From: Fibrobacterota bacterium
Lineage (GTDB): Bacteria > Fibrobacterota > Chitinivibrionia > Chitinivibrionales > FEN-1185
Direction of reading: 5' to 3'
Length of the DNA stretch: 55,952 bases
NCBI GenBank assembly: GCA_003165595.1
Contig: PLWQ01000028.1
Coordinates: forward strand, 320,168-376,119
How positions within the stretch are numbered: position 1 is the first letter of the stretch; the number at the start of each line of letters is the position of its first letter. This document shows, piece after piece, positions 27,916 to 35,481 of this stretch. The notes under the pieces were generated by a model. The model searched no databases and was not told where the DNA came from. It saw only the letters and a program-made list of their open reading frames with translations. Both the position numbers and the translations under genes were made by a program.

Positions 27916-28932
27916 CTATTTTACCATTACAAGAAGTTGTTTGAAAAATGTTTCTTCTTCATCGGCGCGGGCACGGACCATCTGTCGTATTTCCTGCATC
28001 CTGTTGTCGCCGAGGTCGCGGTCTTTGCCGATCCGCGCCACGAACAGCGACAGCTCGCGCCACCGGTCGCCGATGGCCATGATCTTTTTCGACATATCGG
28101 CAAGTTCCGGCCTGTTAAGCAGCTTGGCCGCCTCCTGCAGGAAAGACGCATACATAAACCGGAACCCGCCGCCGCCCGTGCCGCGTTCTTCAAGCGTGAT
28201 GTGGATCGACATGATCGCGTGTGATAGCGCGTCCGTGTTGCGGGCGATTTGGGGCCACGCAGGAATATTGTCGGCAAAGCGACGCATGCCTTTGATGCCG
28301 ATAAACGGCACCGGCAGTTTTACCATGTTGGACGCCGCCTGTTTGATCCCCTGCAGAACGGCTTTCTTGAGCACGTCTTCGTTGATCCCGCCCCCGGGAA
28401 CCGACTCCACGTGGAACTGGAAGCCCTTGGGCGCAAAATCGCTCTTGGCGAAGCGCGCCTTGTCAAGCGAATCGCTGGAAAGCCTTGAAATGGACGGATA
28501 GTAACAATCGCTCACGAGAAAATCCGGGCCTTCCTTGCCCACCACCACGATGAAATGCGCGTTGAAATGCACCCGCATGTACGAAGGGATATAGTCCATA
28601 TAGAACATGTCAACCTGTACCGTCGTTGGAATGCCTTTGTCGATGAGCGCTTCGAGCGAAGCGCGTGCCGTGTCCGGGTCACGGAATTTCTGCGTGGAAA
28701 ATTTAATCCCGAGCCGCTTTCCGAGATTTTTGCGAATGTCGCCGGGCCGGTTCCGCATGTCGAAAACAGGAAAAACCATGTGAGGAGTCTTGATGAACAC
28801 AAAGAAAATAGCGCCGCTCGCGCCGAAAACCATGGGCTCGCTCATGGTGAGCCCGTTGTGGGCGAGCAGCGCGGACAGCATTCCCGATTCGCAATGCGCC
28901 GCCATCTTGTGCTGGAACTGAATCTGGCTCAT
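27916..28932 (-). CDS. BtrH N-terminal/DUF4872 domain protein
   Basis: A 338-residue protein with the BtrH N-terminal cysteine-peptidase-like fold. HCESGMLSALLAHNGL (residues 13-28) carries the candidate nucleophile Cys after His. HFNAHFIVVVGKE (near 125) carries the second His, with Asp in FLVSDCYY. The C-terminal half is helical, as in DUF4872. BtrH moves an aminoacyl chain from an ACP to an aminoglycoside in butirosin synthesis. With an ACP gene just downstream, an acyltransfer or peptide-release role is plausible. The start overlaps the preceding HTH gene by ATGA. Confidence 0.82.
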   Translation of the reverse strand: MSQIQFQHKMAAHCESGMLSALLAHNGLTMSEPMVFGASGAIFFVFIKTPHMVFPVFDMRNRPGDIRKNLGKRLGIKFSTQKFRDPDTARASLEALIDKGIPTTVQVDMFYMDYIPSYMRVHFNAHFIVVVGKEGPDFLVSDCYYPSISRLSSDSLDKARFAKSDFAPKGFQFHVESVPGGGINEDVLKKAVLQGIKQAASNMVKLPVPFIGIKGMRRFADNIPAWPQIARNTDALSHAIMSIHITLEERGTGGGGFRFMYASFLQEAAKLLNRPELADMSKKIMAIGDRWRELSLFVARIGKDRDLGDNRMQEIRQMVRARADEEETFFKQLLVMVK

Positions 28933-29396
28933 GCATTCCCCTTGCCGATTTCGAGAACAGAGAGGTACGGATTGTTTGTCTTCCTGCTGGCAACGGCCAG
29001 GTCTTTTTCCTTAGGAACAATAAGCTGGAACATGGTCGCCAACGAAACGCCGAACACGTCCGCGTAGCGCTTCACAATTTCGACCGACGCTTTTCCGAAG
29101 CCGGCCGGCGTCTGATGCTTGAGCACCTTGCCTTTGGAAATGCCCACCCGCACTGCAATGTCGGCATCGGTCATGTCGTAAAGGAGCTTGTAGTAGACAA
29201 CCGGGCTTATTTCGCCTTTCCTGAGTTTGTCCGTGCACTCGGTTTCGATGTTCTGGCGTTTTTGGAAAAAATCGTCGGAATAGTTCTTCACCAGGTATGC
29301 GCCTGTCTGCAGCGGGCCAAAAGATCCGTCGGGTTTCTCCACGTACAGAAGCACCTGATGCTGATCAAAATCAACACGTGCGTCCTTTTCTTTCAC
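28929..29396 (-). CDS. HTH-domain regulator of the ACP/BtrH-like set
   Basis: A 155-residue protein starting at a GTG (29394-29396) with GGAGGA 7 nt upstream. Residues 65-120 contain a helix-turn-helix (YKLLYDMTDADIAVRVGISKGKVLKHQ) and then KRYADVFGVSLATMFQL, reminiscent of Xre-type motifs. The N-terminal 50 residues (VLLYVEKPDGSFGPLQTG) look like a small ligand-binding or adaptor part. It is translationally coupled to the BtrH-like gene, so it is likely a local regulator. Confidence 0.65.
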   Translation of the reverse strand: MKEKDARVDFDQHQVLLYVEKPDGSFGPLQTGAYLVKNYSDDFFQKRQNIETECTDKLRKGEISPVVYYKLLYDMTDADIAVRVGISKGKVLKHQTPAGFGKASVEIVKRYADVFGVSLATMFQLIVPKEKDLAVASRKTNNPYLSVLEIGKGNA

Positions 29397-29783
29397 AGAA
29401 TTCCTCCTGACCCGGATTTATGTCCGCAGGTTTGGTAACGCCGGTGCAACCCATGAAAAATGACAATAGAAAATATATTTGCGGCTGAATTGAGTAACAC
29501 GAAATTCCAATGCCTCTGGATGGCTGAGCCGCGTGACCTATCTTAATCCCTATGAATTGCCATTTAAATTGTAGGTTCCGCATCAGAATTTTGCAGTTTG
29601 TGATGTTTATGCGTTCCAATTTGAAACATCTCTTGCGTTTAGGACTTGTGGATGTTCAGTCAAAATATTTGAAGTAACTTCTTGATATTAATTAAAATAC
29701 AAGATCACTGCTTCCAGTATTTATTGATCTGGCACTTGCTTTGCGCTTATCCATGATAAAAGATTTTCCAAGAGGAGCATTTC
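29397..29783. other. 387-nt intergenic region upstream of clpB
   Basis: Divergent control region between the HTH gene and clpB. It is AT-rich from about 29640 on. Apart from the sigma-54-type promoter listed separately, I see no sigma-32 consensus, no CIRCE inverted repeat and no RNA gene. Confidence 0.5.
29730..29744 (+). promoter_or_regulatory. Candidate sigma-54 (-24/-12) promoter of clpB
   Basis: TGGCACTTGCTTTGC matches the RpoN consensus TGGCAC-N5-TTGC at every fixed base, with GG and GC exactly 10 nt apart. The element ends 39 nt before the clpB ATG, which allows a leader of about 28 nt containing AGAGGAG. No enhancer-binding site was identified, and the match could be chance. Confidence 0.55.
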
Positions 29784-32366
29784 ATGAACGCCGAAAAATT
29801 CACCGGCAAATCGCAGGAAGCATTGAGCGGCGCAAACAAAATCGCCGTCGAAATGAACCATCAGGAACTTGTTCCGCTGCACCTGATGCTTGCTCTCGCT
29901 ATGGAGCAGGGTGGTCTCGTACAGACCATTCTTCAAAAGCTCGATGTTGATGTCAAGGACATAACAGAGGCGCTCATGGAGAAGCTTCGGGCGATCCCGG
30001 CGGTCACGGGAAGCGGCGCCACGCAAACCTACATGTCGCGCAGCCTGACGCAGGTAATTACCGAAGCGGAAAAAATCGCCGCGCGCATGAAAGACGAGTA
30101 TGTGAGCGTGGAACACCTGCTGCTTGCTCTGCTCGAAAAGGACAATGCCTGCCGCGACACCGGCGAGCAGTTCAGGGTTACGCACGCGAAGGTGATGGAA
30201 ACGCTCAAGAGTGTGCGCGGCAACCAGCGCGTGACGTCGCCCGAGCCGGAGGCTACCTTCAACGCGCTGGAAAAATATTCGCGCAACCTCACCGACATGG
30301 CTCAAAAGGGGAAACTCGATCCGGTGATCGGCCGCGACGAGGAAATCCGCCGGGTCATTCAAATACTCTCCCGACGCACCAAGAACAATCCCGTGCTCAT
30401 CGGCGATCCGGGCGTGGGAAAAACCGCAATTGTGGAAGGACTCGCGATTCGCATTGTGCGCGGAGATGTGCCGGAAGGTCTCAAGAACCGCACGTTGGTG
30501 TCGCTTGACATGGGGTCACTCATCGCGGGCGCCAAGTTTCGCGGAGAATTCGAGGAGCGTCTCAAGGCGGTGCTCAAAGAAGTTACCGAAGCGCAGGGAA
30601 GGGTTATTCTCTTCATCGACGAGCTGCACACGGTTGTGGGTGCAGGAGCCGCCGAAGGCGCCATGGACGCCGGCAACCTGCTCAAGCCCATGCTTGCCCG
30701 GGGTGAACTGCACTGCATCGGCGCCACGACGCTTGACGAATACAGAAAACACATCGAAAAAGACAAGGCACTGGAACGCAGATTCCAGACCGTGCTGGTC
30801 GACCAGCCATCCGTCGAGGATACCATATCGATCCTGCGCGGGTTGCGCGAGCGGTACGAAGTGCACCATGGCGTCAAGATACGCGACGCGGCCCTGGTCG
30901 CGGCGGCCGTGCTGTCCGATCGCTACATAGCGGACCGGTTCCTGCCCGATAAGGCCATCGACCTGGTCGACGAGGCCGCTGCGGGGCTGCGCACCGAAAT
31001 CGACAGCAGCCCGCGCGAGCTTGACGAAGCAGCGCATCGCCAGATGCAGCTGGAGATCGAAATCACCGGCCTCAAGAAGGAAAAGGACCCCGCCTCCCGG
31101 GATCGCCTTGACAAATTAAACAAGGAACTTGCCGAGACGAAGGAAAAGACGTCGAAACTCAAGCTTCGCTGGGACGCCGAGAAGAAACAGATTGCCGGCC
31201 TTCAGCAGCTTCGGCAAAAGCTCGAAGAAGCGAAATTTGAACTCGAAAAGGCGCGGCGCGCCTACGACCTCAATACCGCGGCCCAGATTCAGCACGGCAC
31301 CATCCCCCAGCTCGAGCGCCAGCTTTCCGAAGCGGAAAAGGAGCTCAAGGCCGGCAACGGCAACCGCCTTCTCAAGGAAGAAGTCGACGAGGACGATATT
31401 GCGGCCATCGTTTCGCGCTGGACCAACATTCCGGTGAGCAAGCTCGTTGAAGGCGAAAAGGAGAAGGTCCTGTCGCTCGCCGCCCACCTGCATGAGCGGG
31501 TGATCGGCCAGAACGAGGCGGTGGACGCCGTTGCCGACGCCGTGCTTCGCGGACGCGCCGGACTCAAGGACCCGCAACGCCCCATCGGCAGCTTTATCTT
31601 CCTTGGCCCCACGGGCGTGGGAAAAACAGAGCTCGCCCGGAGCCTTGCGTTCAATCTGTTCGACGACGGGCACGCGATGATCCGCATTGACATGTCGGAA
31701 TATATGGAAAAGCATACCGTGTCGAGGCTTATCGGAGCGCCGCCGGGCTACGTCGGCTACGAGGAAGGCGGCCAGCTCACGGAGGCTGTTCGCAGGAAGC
31801 CCTACAGCGTCATCCTGTTCGACGAAATCGAAAAGGCGCACCCGGACGTTTTCAACGTGCTGTTGCAAATCCTCGACGACGGCCGGGTTACCGATTCGCA
31901 GGGGCATGTCGTCAATTTCAAGAACACCATCATCATCATGACATCCAACATCGGCTCGCAGCACATTGTTGAGGCGACAAGCCAGGACTACGAGTCCATC
32001 AAGAAAACCGTTCTCGGCGAACTCAAGAATCATTTCAAACCGGAATTCATCAACCGGGTCGACGAGATCGTGGTGTTTCACGGCCTGTCGCAGGAGGATA
32101 TCCTCGCCATCGTCGACATACAGCTCAAGCGATTCTCTCAATTGCTGGAGAACCGGCACATTTCCTTTTCCGCGGACAAACGCGCCAAGCTGCTGCTTGC
32201 CCAGACCGGATTCGACCCCGTGTATGGAGCTCGGCCGCTCAAGCGGGCGATTCAGAAGGAGCTGGAAACCCCGATTTCCAGACTGCTTGTTTCGGGCGAA
32301 CTCAAGGACGGCCAGACAATTAGGGTTTCGGTTGCAGATGACAAATTGGAATTTGCGGTAAAGTAA
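29784..32366 (+). CDS. clpB: ATP-dependent disaggregase ClpB
   Basis: An 860-residue Hsp100 chaperone that extracts polypeptides from aggregates with DnaK. Clp N-domain repeats (residues 1-145) lead to the first AAA+ module (Walker A GDPGVGKT near 207, IDELHT). The coiled-coil M domain of ClpB (about 410-525) separates it from the second module (GPTGVGKT near 607, [12 protein letters not shown]), followed by the C-terminal D2-small domain. The M domain excludes ClpA/ClpX. RBS AGAGGAG precedes the ATG. Length is normal, and all nucleotide-binding motifs are intact. Confidence 0.97.
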   Translation: MNAEKFTGKSQEALSGANKIAVEMNHQELVPLHLMLALAMEQGGLVQTILQKLDVDVKDITEALMEKLRAIPAVTGSGATQTYMSRSLTQVITEAEKIAARMKDEYVSVEHLLLALLEKDNACRDTGEQFRVTHAKVMETLKSVRGNQRVTSPEPEATFNALEKYSRNLTDMAQKGKLDPVIGRDEEIRRVIQILSRRTKNNPVLIGDPGVGKTAIVEGLAIRIVRGDVPEGLKNRTLVSLDMGSLIAGAKFRGEFEERLKAVLKEVTEAQGRVILFIDELHTVVGAGAAEGAMDAGNLLKPMLARGELHCIGATTLDEYRKHIEKDKALERRFQTVLVDQPSVEDTISILRGLRERYEVHHGVKIRDAALVAAAVLSDRYIADRFLPDKAIDLVDEAAAGLRTEIDSSPRELDEAAHRQMQLEIEITGLKKEKDPASRDRLDKLNKELAETKEKTSKLKLRWDAEKKQIAGLQQLRQKLEEAKFELEKARRAYDLNTAAQIQHGTIPQLERQLSEAEKELKAGNGNRLLKEEVDEDDIAAIVSRWTNIPVSKLVEGEKEKVLSLAAHLHERVIGQNEAVDAVADAVLRGRAGLKDPQRPIGSFIFLGPTGVGKTELARSLAFNLFDDGHAMIRIDMSEYMEKHTVSRLIGAPPGYVGYEEGGQLTEAVRRKPYSVILFDEIEKAHPDVFNVLLQILDDGRVTDSQGHVVNFKNTIIIMTSNIGSQHIVEATSQDYESIKKTVLGELKNHFKPEFINRVDEIVVFHGLSQEDILAIVDIQLKRFSQLLENRHISFSADKRAKLLLAQTGFDPVYGARPLKRAIQKELETPISRLLVSGELKDGQTIRVSVADDKLEFAVK

Positions 32367-32403
32367 TTCCTATAGCAAATTCAGCAGATTTTTTGATCCT
32401 CTC

Positions 32404-32605
32404 GTGGTGGGGAAACCACTGCTTGGTTTCCCCTGGGGTGCAGCTTCCTCCCGCCGAAATCGGCGGGAGGCGATCTGCACCCACACCCTTTCCAGCAAAG
32501 GGGCGCGCCAAATGCGCTCGACTTGCGCTCGCGCGGCGTCGCCCCTTCGCAACGCAACCTTCAAGGAATGCCGCTCCGCGGAGATTATCCCTTTCGCAAA
32601 CCACG
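32404..32605 (+). repeat. Mosaic dispersed repeat, copy 1
   Basis: This shares three ordered blocks with the inverted copy at 35200-35441: GTGGGGAAACCACTG..GGTTTCCCCTGG (32407-32436), CACACCC(T/C)TTCCAGC (32482-32496) and CGCAACGC (32548-32555). Between the blocks the sequence differs but keeps hairpins, here CCTCCCGCCGAAATCGGCGGGAGG. No coding potential. It occupies much of the 526-nt space between clpB (ends 32366) and the next gene (32893); the rest, 32606-32892, is AT-rich. Confidence 0.7.
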
Positions 32606-32759
32606 GAAATAGAGGGAATTTGGGCAGATTGGGCTAAAGCATTGGCAGGGGAATTGCGGTATGTATTATATGGGCGAATTAAAATAGCGATTTTTCAAGA
32701 AATCTCTTGACAACTATTGCCCGGAGATTAATTATATTACTAAATAATATCCGCCAGGT

Positions 32760-32792
32760 AAGGTCAATTATATTCTGGGAGTTATTGACCTT
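32760..32792. promoter_or_regulatory. Inverted repeat, possible operator
   Basis: AAGGTCAAT (32760-32768) and ATTGACCTT (32784-32792) form a perfect 9-bp inverted repeat with a 15-nt spacer. It lies about 100 nt upstream of the gene at 32893, in AT-rich sequence. A TTGACA at 32821-32826 lies between them but has no good -10 at proper spacing. The repeat could be an operator for this two-gene unit. Confidence 0.4.
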
Positions 32793-32892
32793 GTTCATCT
32801 CATCTTCGGCGCAATTTCTTTTGACAGGCGATCGTGTATTTTATCCGGGTGCTTGTTGTCATTAATTGATAATAAGTAACAGGAGAAGGATA

Positions 32893-33141
32893 ATGAATAG
32901 TATTGCTTTGGATGAAAAGTCTCAGAAAATAATCAGAGACACCCTCAACATTTCATCGCTGGACGACATAGTTGACAGGGACTATAACGACCGTGTCCCT
33001 AGAGATGAAAAAGAAAAATTAATTGCCGAAGGCTTTGGTTCTTTTAATAGGGGTTCAGCAAGATTTGTTATGCGCTCTTTTTACACCTCAGATGAATTAA
33101 GAATGGCAGAAGATAAGTCCAACCACTTTACTCTCCCTTAG
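32893..33141 (+). CDS. Hypothetical small protein
   Basis: An 82-residue protein from the ATG at 32893, preceded by AGGAGAAGGA. It is highly charged (KSQKIIRDTLNISSLDDIVDRDYNDRVPRDEKEKLIAEGFGSF) with no membrane segment. I recognise no family. Composition is AT-rich relative to clpB and hrpA, which suggests recent acquisition. It ends 19 nt before the next gene, so the two are probably coexpressed. Confidence 0.55.
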   Translation: MNSIALDEKSQKIIRDTLNISSLDDIVDRDYNDRVPRDEKEKLIAEGFGSFNRGSARFVMRSFYTSDELRMAEDKSNHFTLP

Positions 33142-33160
33142 ATTGGTGGCTATCCCAATA

Positions 33161-33916
33161 ATGCCACCAATCAATTCTCTGTCCACAGACGAAAATGAAC
33201 TTTTTGGAAAAACCCTGGAACTGTATTTCAGGGCCAAGGCATTAATCGCTTTTAGTGAAGAAATAGACCCTAATTCAAAAATAAACCCCCAGATTTGGAA
33301 GGAATTGCGCGACGCCCTCGATCATTTTATGAGGGTTTTTGGAGACATAATCCGTGATGGTAGCAAGAGAACTCAAAACCCAAAATACTATCATGAGAAT
33401 CTAGATAAATCGCATGGACACGTTTATAGAGCGGCTTTTGACGCGCTAGATGGCGCTTCTATTTCAATCCGAAAACAAATTGTCGATTGGTGTGGCGCTT
33501 ATAAACAAGAAATACTGACAGAAGTCGTCTCTGGATATTGGGACAAACGATTAAGGTTAGAGCAGGTCAATTCTACCATTGCTGATTTGAGAACCAAAAA
33601 AGACGTTGCCTGCGACGAGAGCATTGGAATAATTGATAGCTATGTGGCAATATTGGATGAACTGAAAAACCATAGAGATTTTTTTCTAAAATCAATGCCC
33701 TTGTTGGAAGAATGCAAGAAAGGGAAGGTGCTTGAGGAAAAAAGAAGAAAGCGCAAGGAGTTTATTTCAAAGATAATTTGGATTATAATATCTGCAATCG
33801 TAAGTGGAGCAATAACAACATTGTGTTTCACTGCCTCTCAAGAACAAATTAAGAGATCAATTCCGCCAACTATTCAGCAGAGAGATAGCACAAACACTCG
33901 CCAGAAAACCCAATAG
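33161..33916 (+). CDS. Hypothetical protein with one C-terminal membrane segment
   Basis: A 251-residue protein if started at the ATG 33161, which has GGTGG 11 nt upstream; an in-frame TTG at 33143 is an alternative. The first 200 residues are helical and charged, including a long coiled-coil-like part (DELKNHRDFFLKSMPLLEECKKGKVLEEKRRKRK). A single membrane helix follows (IIWIIISAIVSGAITTLCF), with a short polar tail. No catalytic motif was found. The low GC content and the small upstream partner fit an accessory or defence-type module, but that is speculation. Confidence 0.55.
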   Translation: MPPINSLSTDENELFGKTLELYFRAKALIAFSEEIDPNSKINPQIWKELRDALDHFMRVFGDIIRDGSKRTQNPKYYHENLDKSHGHVYRAAFDALDGASISIRKQIVDWCGAYKQEILTEVVSGYWDKRLRLEQVNSTIADLRTKKDVACDESIGIIDSYVAILDELKNHRDFFLKSMPLLEECKKGKVLEEKRRKRKEFISKIIWIIISAIVSGAITTLCFTASQEQIKRSIPPTIQQRDSTNTRQKTQ

Positions 33917-33918
33917 GT

Positions 33919-34041
33919 TCATTTCTTCCTTTCCCTTGATATTTTCTTCTTCGGTATTTTAACCTTTATAGCCCCGGCAAGAGCTTGATCCATTGACAAT
34001 GGCGCAAGAGAAATCTTTCGTTGATCCTTCTTTTTGCCCAT
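33919..34041 (-). CDS. Small basic protein of 40 residues
   Basis: The reading frame is ATG (34039-34041) to TGA (33919-33921). The product is Lys/Arg-rich (16 basic residues of 40), with the core ISLAPLSMDQALAGAIKVK. The start has a strong AAGGGGG 7 nt upstream. The LAPLS-x2-x-AL-x-x-A pattern resembles short basic proteins found beside toxin genes in environmental genomes, but I cannot name a family. It is convergent with the membrane protein gene (33161-33916) and divergent from the gene at 34263. Confidence 0.55.
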   Translation of the reverse strand: MGKKKDQRKISLAPLSMDQALAGAIKVKIPKKKISRERKK

Positions 34042-34210
34042 ACAATAACCCCCTTGATTTTGCTTTACCAAATATCATTTGTTATTCTTAGAAAAAAGAT
34101 AACATAAAAACGTAATATTTGTGAGAGCTTTTTTGAAAAGCGAGGAAGCTTGCTTGTATGCTTGTTACGCACTGGCGAAACATGATGGCAAAATATTTTG
34201 CGAAATTGTT

Positions 34211-34242
34211 TTGCACTTATCCTAAAATATGTTATATTAGGA
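34211..34242 (+). promoter_or_regulatory. Promoter with palindromic operator
   Basis: TTGCAC (34211-34216), a 16-nt spacer and TATATT (34233-34238) form a sigma-70-type promoter. A 23-nt imperfect palindrome, TCCTAA...TTAGGA (34220-34242, 18 of 23 positions symmetric), covers the spacer and the -10 box. That is a typical place for a repressor operator. It lies 21 nt before the ATG at 34263. Confidence 0.6.
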
Positions 34243-34262
34243 GCGTAACAGAAAGGACCAAT

Positions 34263-34694
34263 ATGAACCAAATGGATTTCCCCTCCGCTGTAGAAGAGAT
34301 TGTAGCCATACAAAAGAAGTGCGCAAAACTTCAACAGGATGCTGCTGAGATTGCGCAAAGAACTGAGAAGGTCAGCCTTTTCCTTTGTAAATTGATTGGT
34401 CGAAAGCCCGAAAAGGATCCTGTTGAATTACCCCAATTGGTTGTGCTGAGCGGAGACGAAGATAACGATGGATCGTGGAGAGATGTTCTGATTAGCGACC
34501 TCAAGGAAAACGGCAAAAGCTACACTAGCGATATCCTGGAGAGGATAAAACACATAAAAAAGGTTCGGACTCCAGAAGAGGAAAAGAGCCTTGCAAACAA
34601 TATTCGAACAAATCTTGCACGATTCAGGAAGGAAAATTTGGTAAAGAGCGAAGCAGACGCGGATGGCATAAGGATGCTTTGGGAAGCGTTATAG
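34263..34694 (+). CDS. Hypothetical protein, possibly DNA-binding
   Basis: A 143-residue protein from the ATG at 34263 (GAAAGGACC upstream). Residues 1-55 are a coiled coil (VEEIVAIQKKCAKLQQDAAEIAQRTEK). The C-terminal half (SWRDVLISDLKENGKSYTSDILERI...LANNIRTNLARFRKENLVKSE) looks like a winged helix. It may regulate its own palindromic promoter. I recognise no family. It immediately precedes the structured RNA and tRNA described next. Confidence 0.6.
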   Translation: MNQMDFPSAVEEIVAIQKKCAKLQQDAAEIAQRTEKVSLFLCKLIGRKPEKDPVELPQLVVLSGDEDNDGSWRDVLISDLKENGKSYTSDILERIKHIKKVRTPEEEKSLANNIRTNLARFRKENLVKSEADADGIRMLWEAL

Positions 34695-34724
34695 AAGGGA
34701 GTGGATATGCATCTACTAACAGCA

Positions 34725-34869
34725 AGTGGTGCAGGGTGGTCTCTCGATCTGTGCCACTGGAAACAACAATAAGAAAGGCAACTTCTTGGGGAAGTTGCCT
34801 TGCGGGCTAGTTAGCCCCTTATTGGACCAAGAAGAACAAATCAGGGGGTGATTCAAATCGCCTCCTGAT
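34725..34869 (+). ncRNA. Array of four perfect hairpins, candidate structured RNA
   Basis: Four consecutive stems occur in 145 nt. H1 is 34725-34758 (10 bp including two G-U pairs, 14-nt loop). H2 is 34775-34801 (AAGGCAACTTC paired with GAAGTTGCCTT, 11 bp, loop TTGGG). H3 is 34804-34817 (GGGCT/AGCCC). H4 is 34840-34869 (13 bp with two G-U pairs, loop TCAA). None is followed by a T run. Such packing without an open frame indicates a folded RNA, and it ends 8 nt before a tRNA. I match it to no known RNA class. Orientation is inferred from the tRNA. Confidence 0.6.
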
Positions 34870-34877
34870 CTCTTGAT

Positions 34878-34963
34878 GCGCGTGTGACGAAACTGGTAGA
34901 CGTGAACGACCTGGAATCGTTTTTGGGTAACACTAAATCCGGGTTCGAATCCCGGCACGCGCA
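34878..34963 (+). tRNA. Class II (Leu-like) tRNA with UGG anticodon and C33
   Basis: The 86-nt cloverleaf folds fully. The acceptor is GCGCGTG/CACGCGC (7 bp) with discriminator A. The D stem is 3 bp (ACG/CGT) with a GGTAGA loop as in tRNA-Leu. The anticodon stem is AACGA/TCGTT. The variable arm has 5 bp (TTTGG/CTAAA), and the T arm is CCGGG-TTCGAAT-CCCGG. The 7-nt anticodon loop is CCTGGAA, which gives anticodon UGG (Pro codon CCA) and C at position 33 where U is nearly invariant. CCA is not encoded. It may be a decayed tRNA-Leu, a mobile-element tRNA or a recoding tRNA. Confidence 0.7.
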
Positions 34964-35199
34964 TTTCTTAATATACGACATTTTCTTTCTATTGTCAAAT
35001 TTTGCTAGTGCAAAACATTTTTACCCAACTTTGCGTATTGGGGCTCTGTACATCAGCCGCTTTCCCTCCCTCTGAGCAAGTGCCGCCGTCGTCCTGTCGC
35101 AATCGTCCGCTTTGCGATAGGTTCATCTGTATGCGAACTCATCAGCATACTTCTGCAAATGCCACGGAGAAACAGGGTGAAATCTTCCGTTGATGCACA
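34964..35199. other. Spacer between the tRNA and the mosaic repeat
   Basis: It is AT-rich until about 35040, then mixed. I see no open frame with a ribosome-binding site, no hairpin with a T run and no integrase or attachment-site duplicate of the tRNA 3' end. Confidence 0.4.
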
Positions 35200-35441
35200 C
35201 TCCTACAGGAGGGCGTTGCGGGAACGCGACACGCGCATTGCGCAAGCAATGCGCATCGTGAGCGTTCCCGCTGGAAGGGGTGTGCCCCCCCGGGATCACC
35301 GGCGCATAGCGCCGGAGCCGAAGGCCTGGACGGCCGAGAGGCGACCTGCGAAGCAGGGGCCGAAAGGCCACCGAACAGGATGTGAGGTGCAACCCGGGGG
35401 CCAGGGGAAACCGCGCAGTGGTTTCCCCACCAACTTCTCAA
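35200..35441 (-). repeat. Mosaic dispersed repeat, copy 2 (inverted)
   Basis: This is the counterpart of 32404-32605 on the opposite strand: CGCAACGC (35213-35220), CACACCCCTTCCAGC (35270-35284) and the paired GTGGGGAAACCACTG/GGTTTCCCCTGG block (35401-35432) occur in the same order. Internal hairpins are strong, e.g. GCGCATTGC-GCAA-GCAATGCGC (35233-35254) and CCGGCGC/GCGCCGG nearby. The two copies bracket the low-GC genes, the hairpin array and the tRNA. Confidence 0.7.
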
Positions 35442-35481
35442 GGCAAAGATCTAGTTTCTCGTCCGAATCTATTTTCCAGCC

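Noticed and set aside
27171-27944. 257-codon plus-strand open frame
   Set aside because: It spans a repeat, the ACP gene on the other strand and its spacer; the peptide is Arg/Pro-rich and matches nothing. It is the antisense of ACP over half its length.
34725-34963. tmRNA
   Set aside because: The 3' domain is a complete standard tRNA with its own 5' end, not a split tRNA-like pair, and the length is too short.
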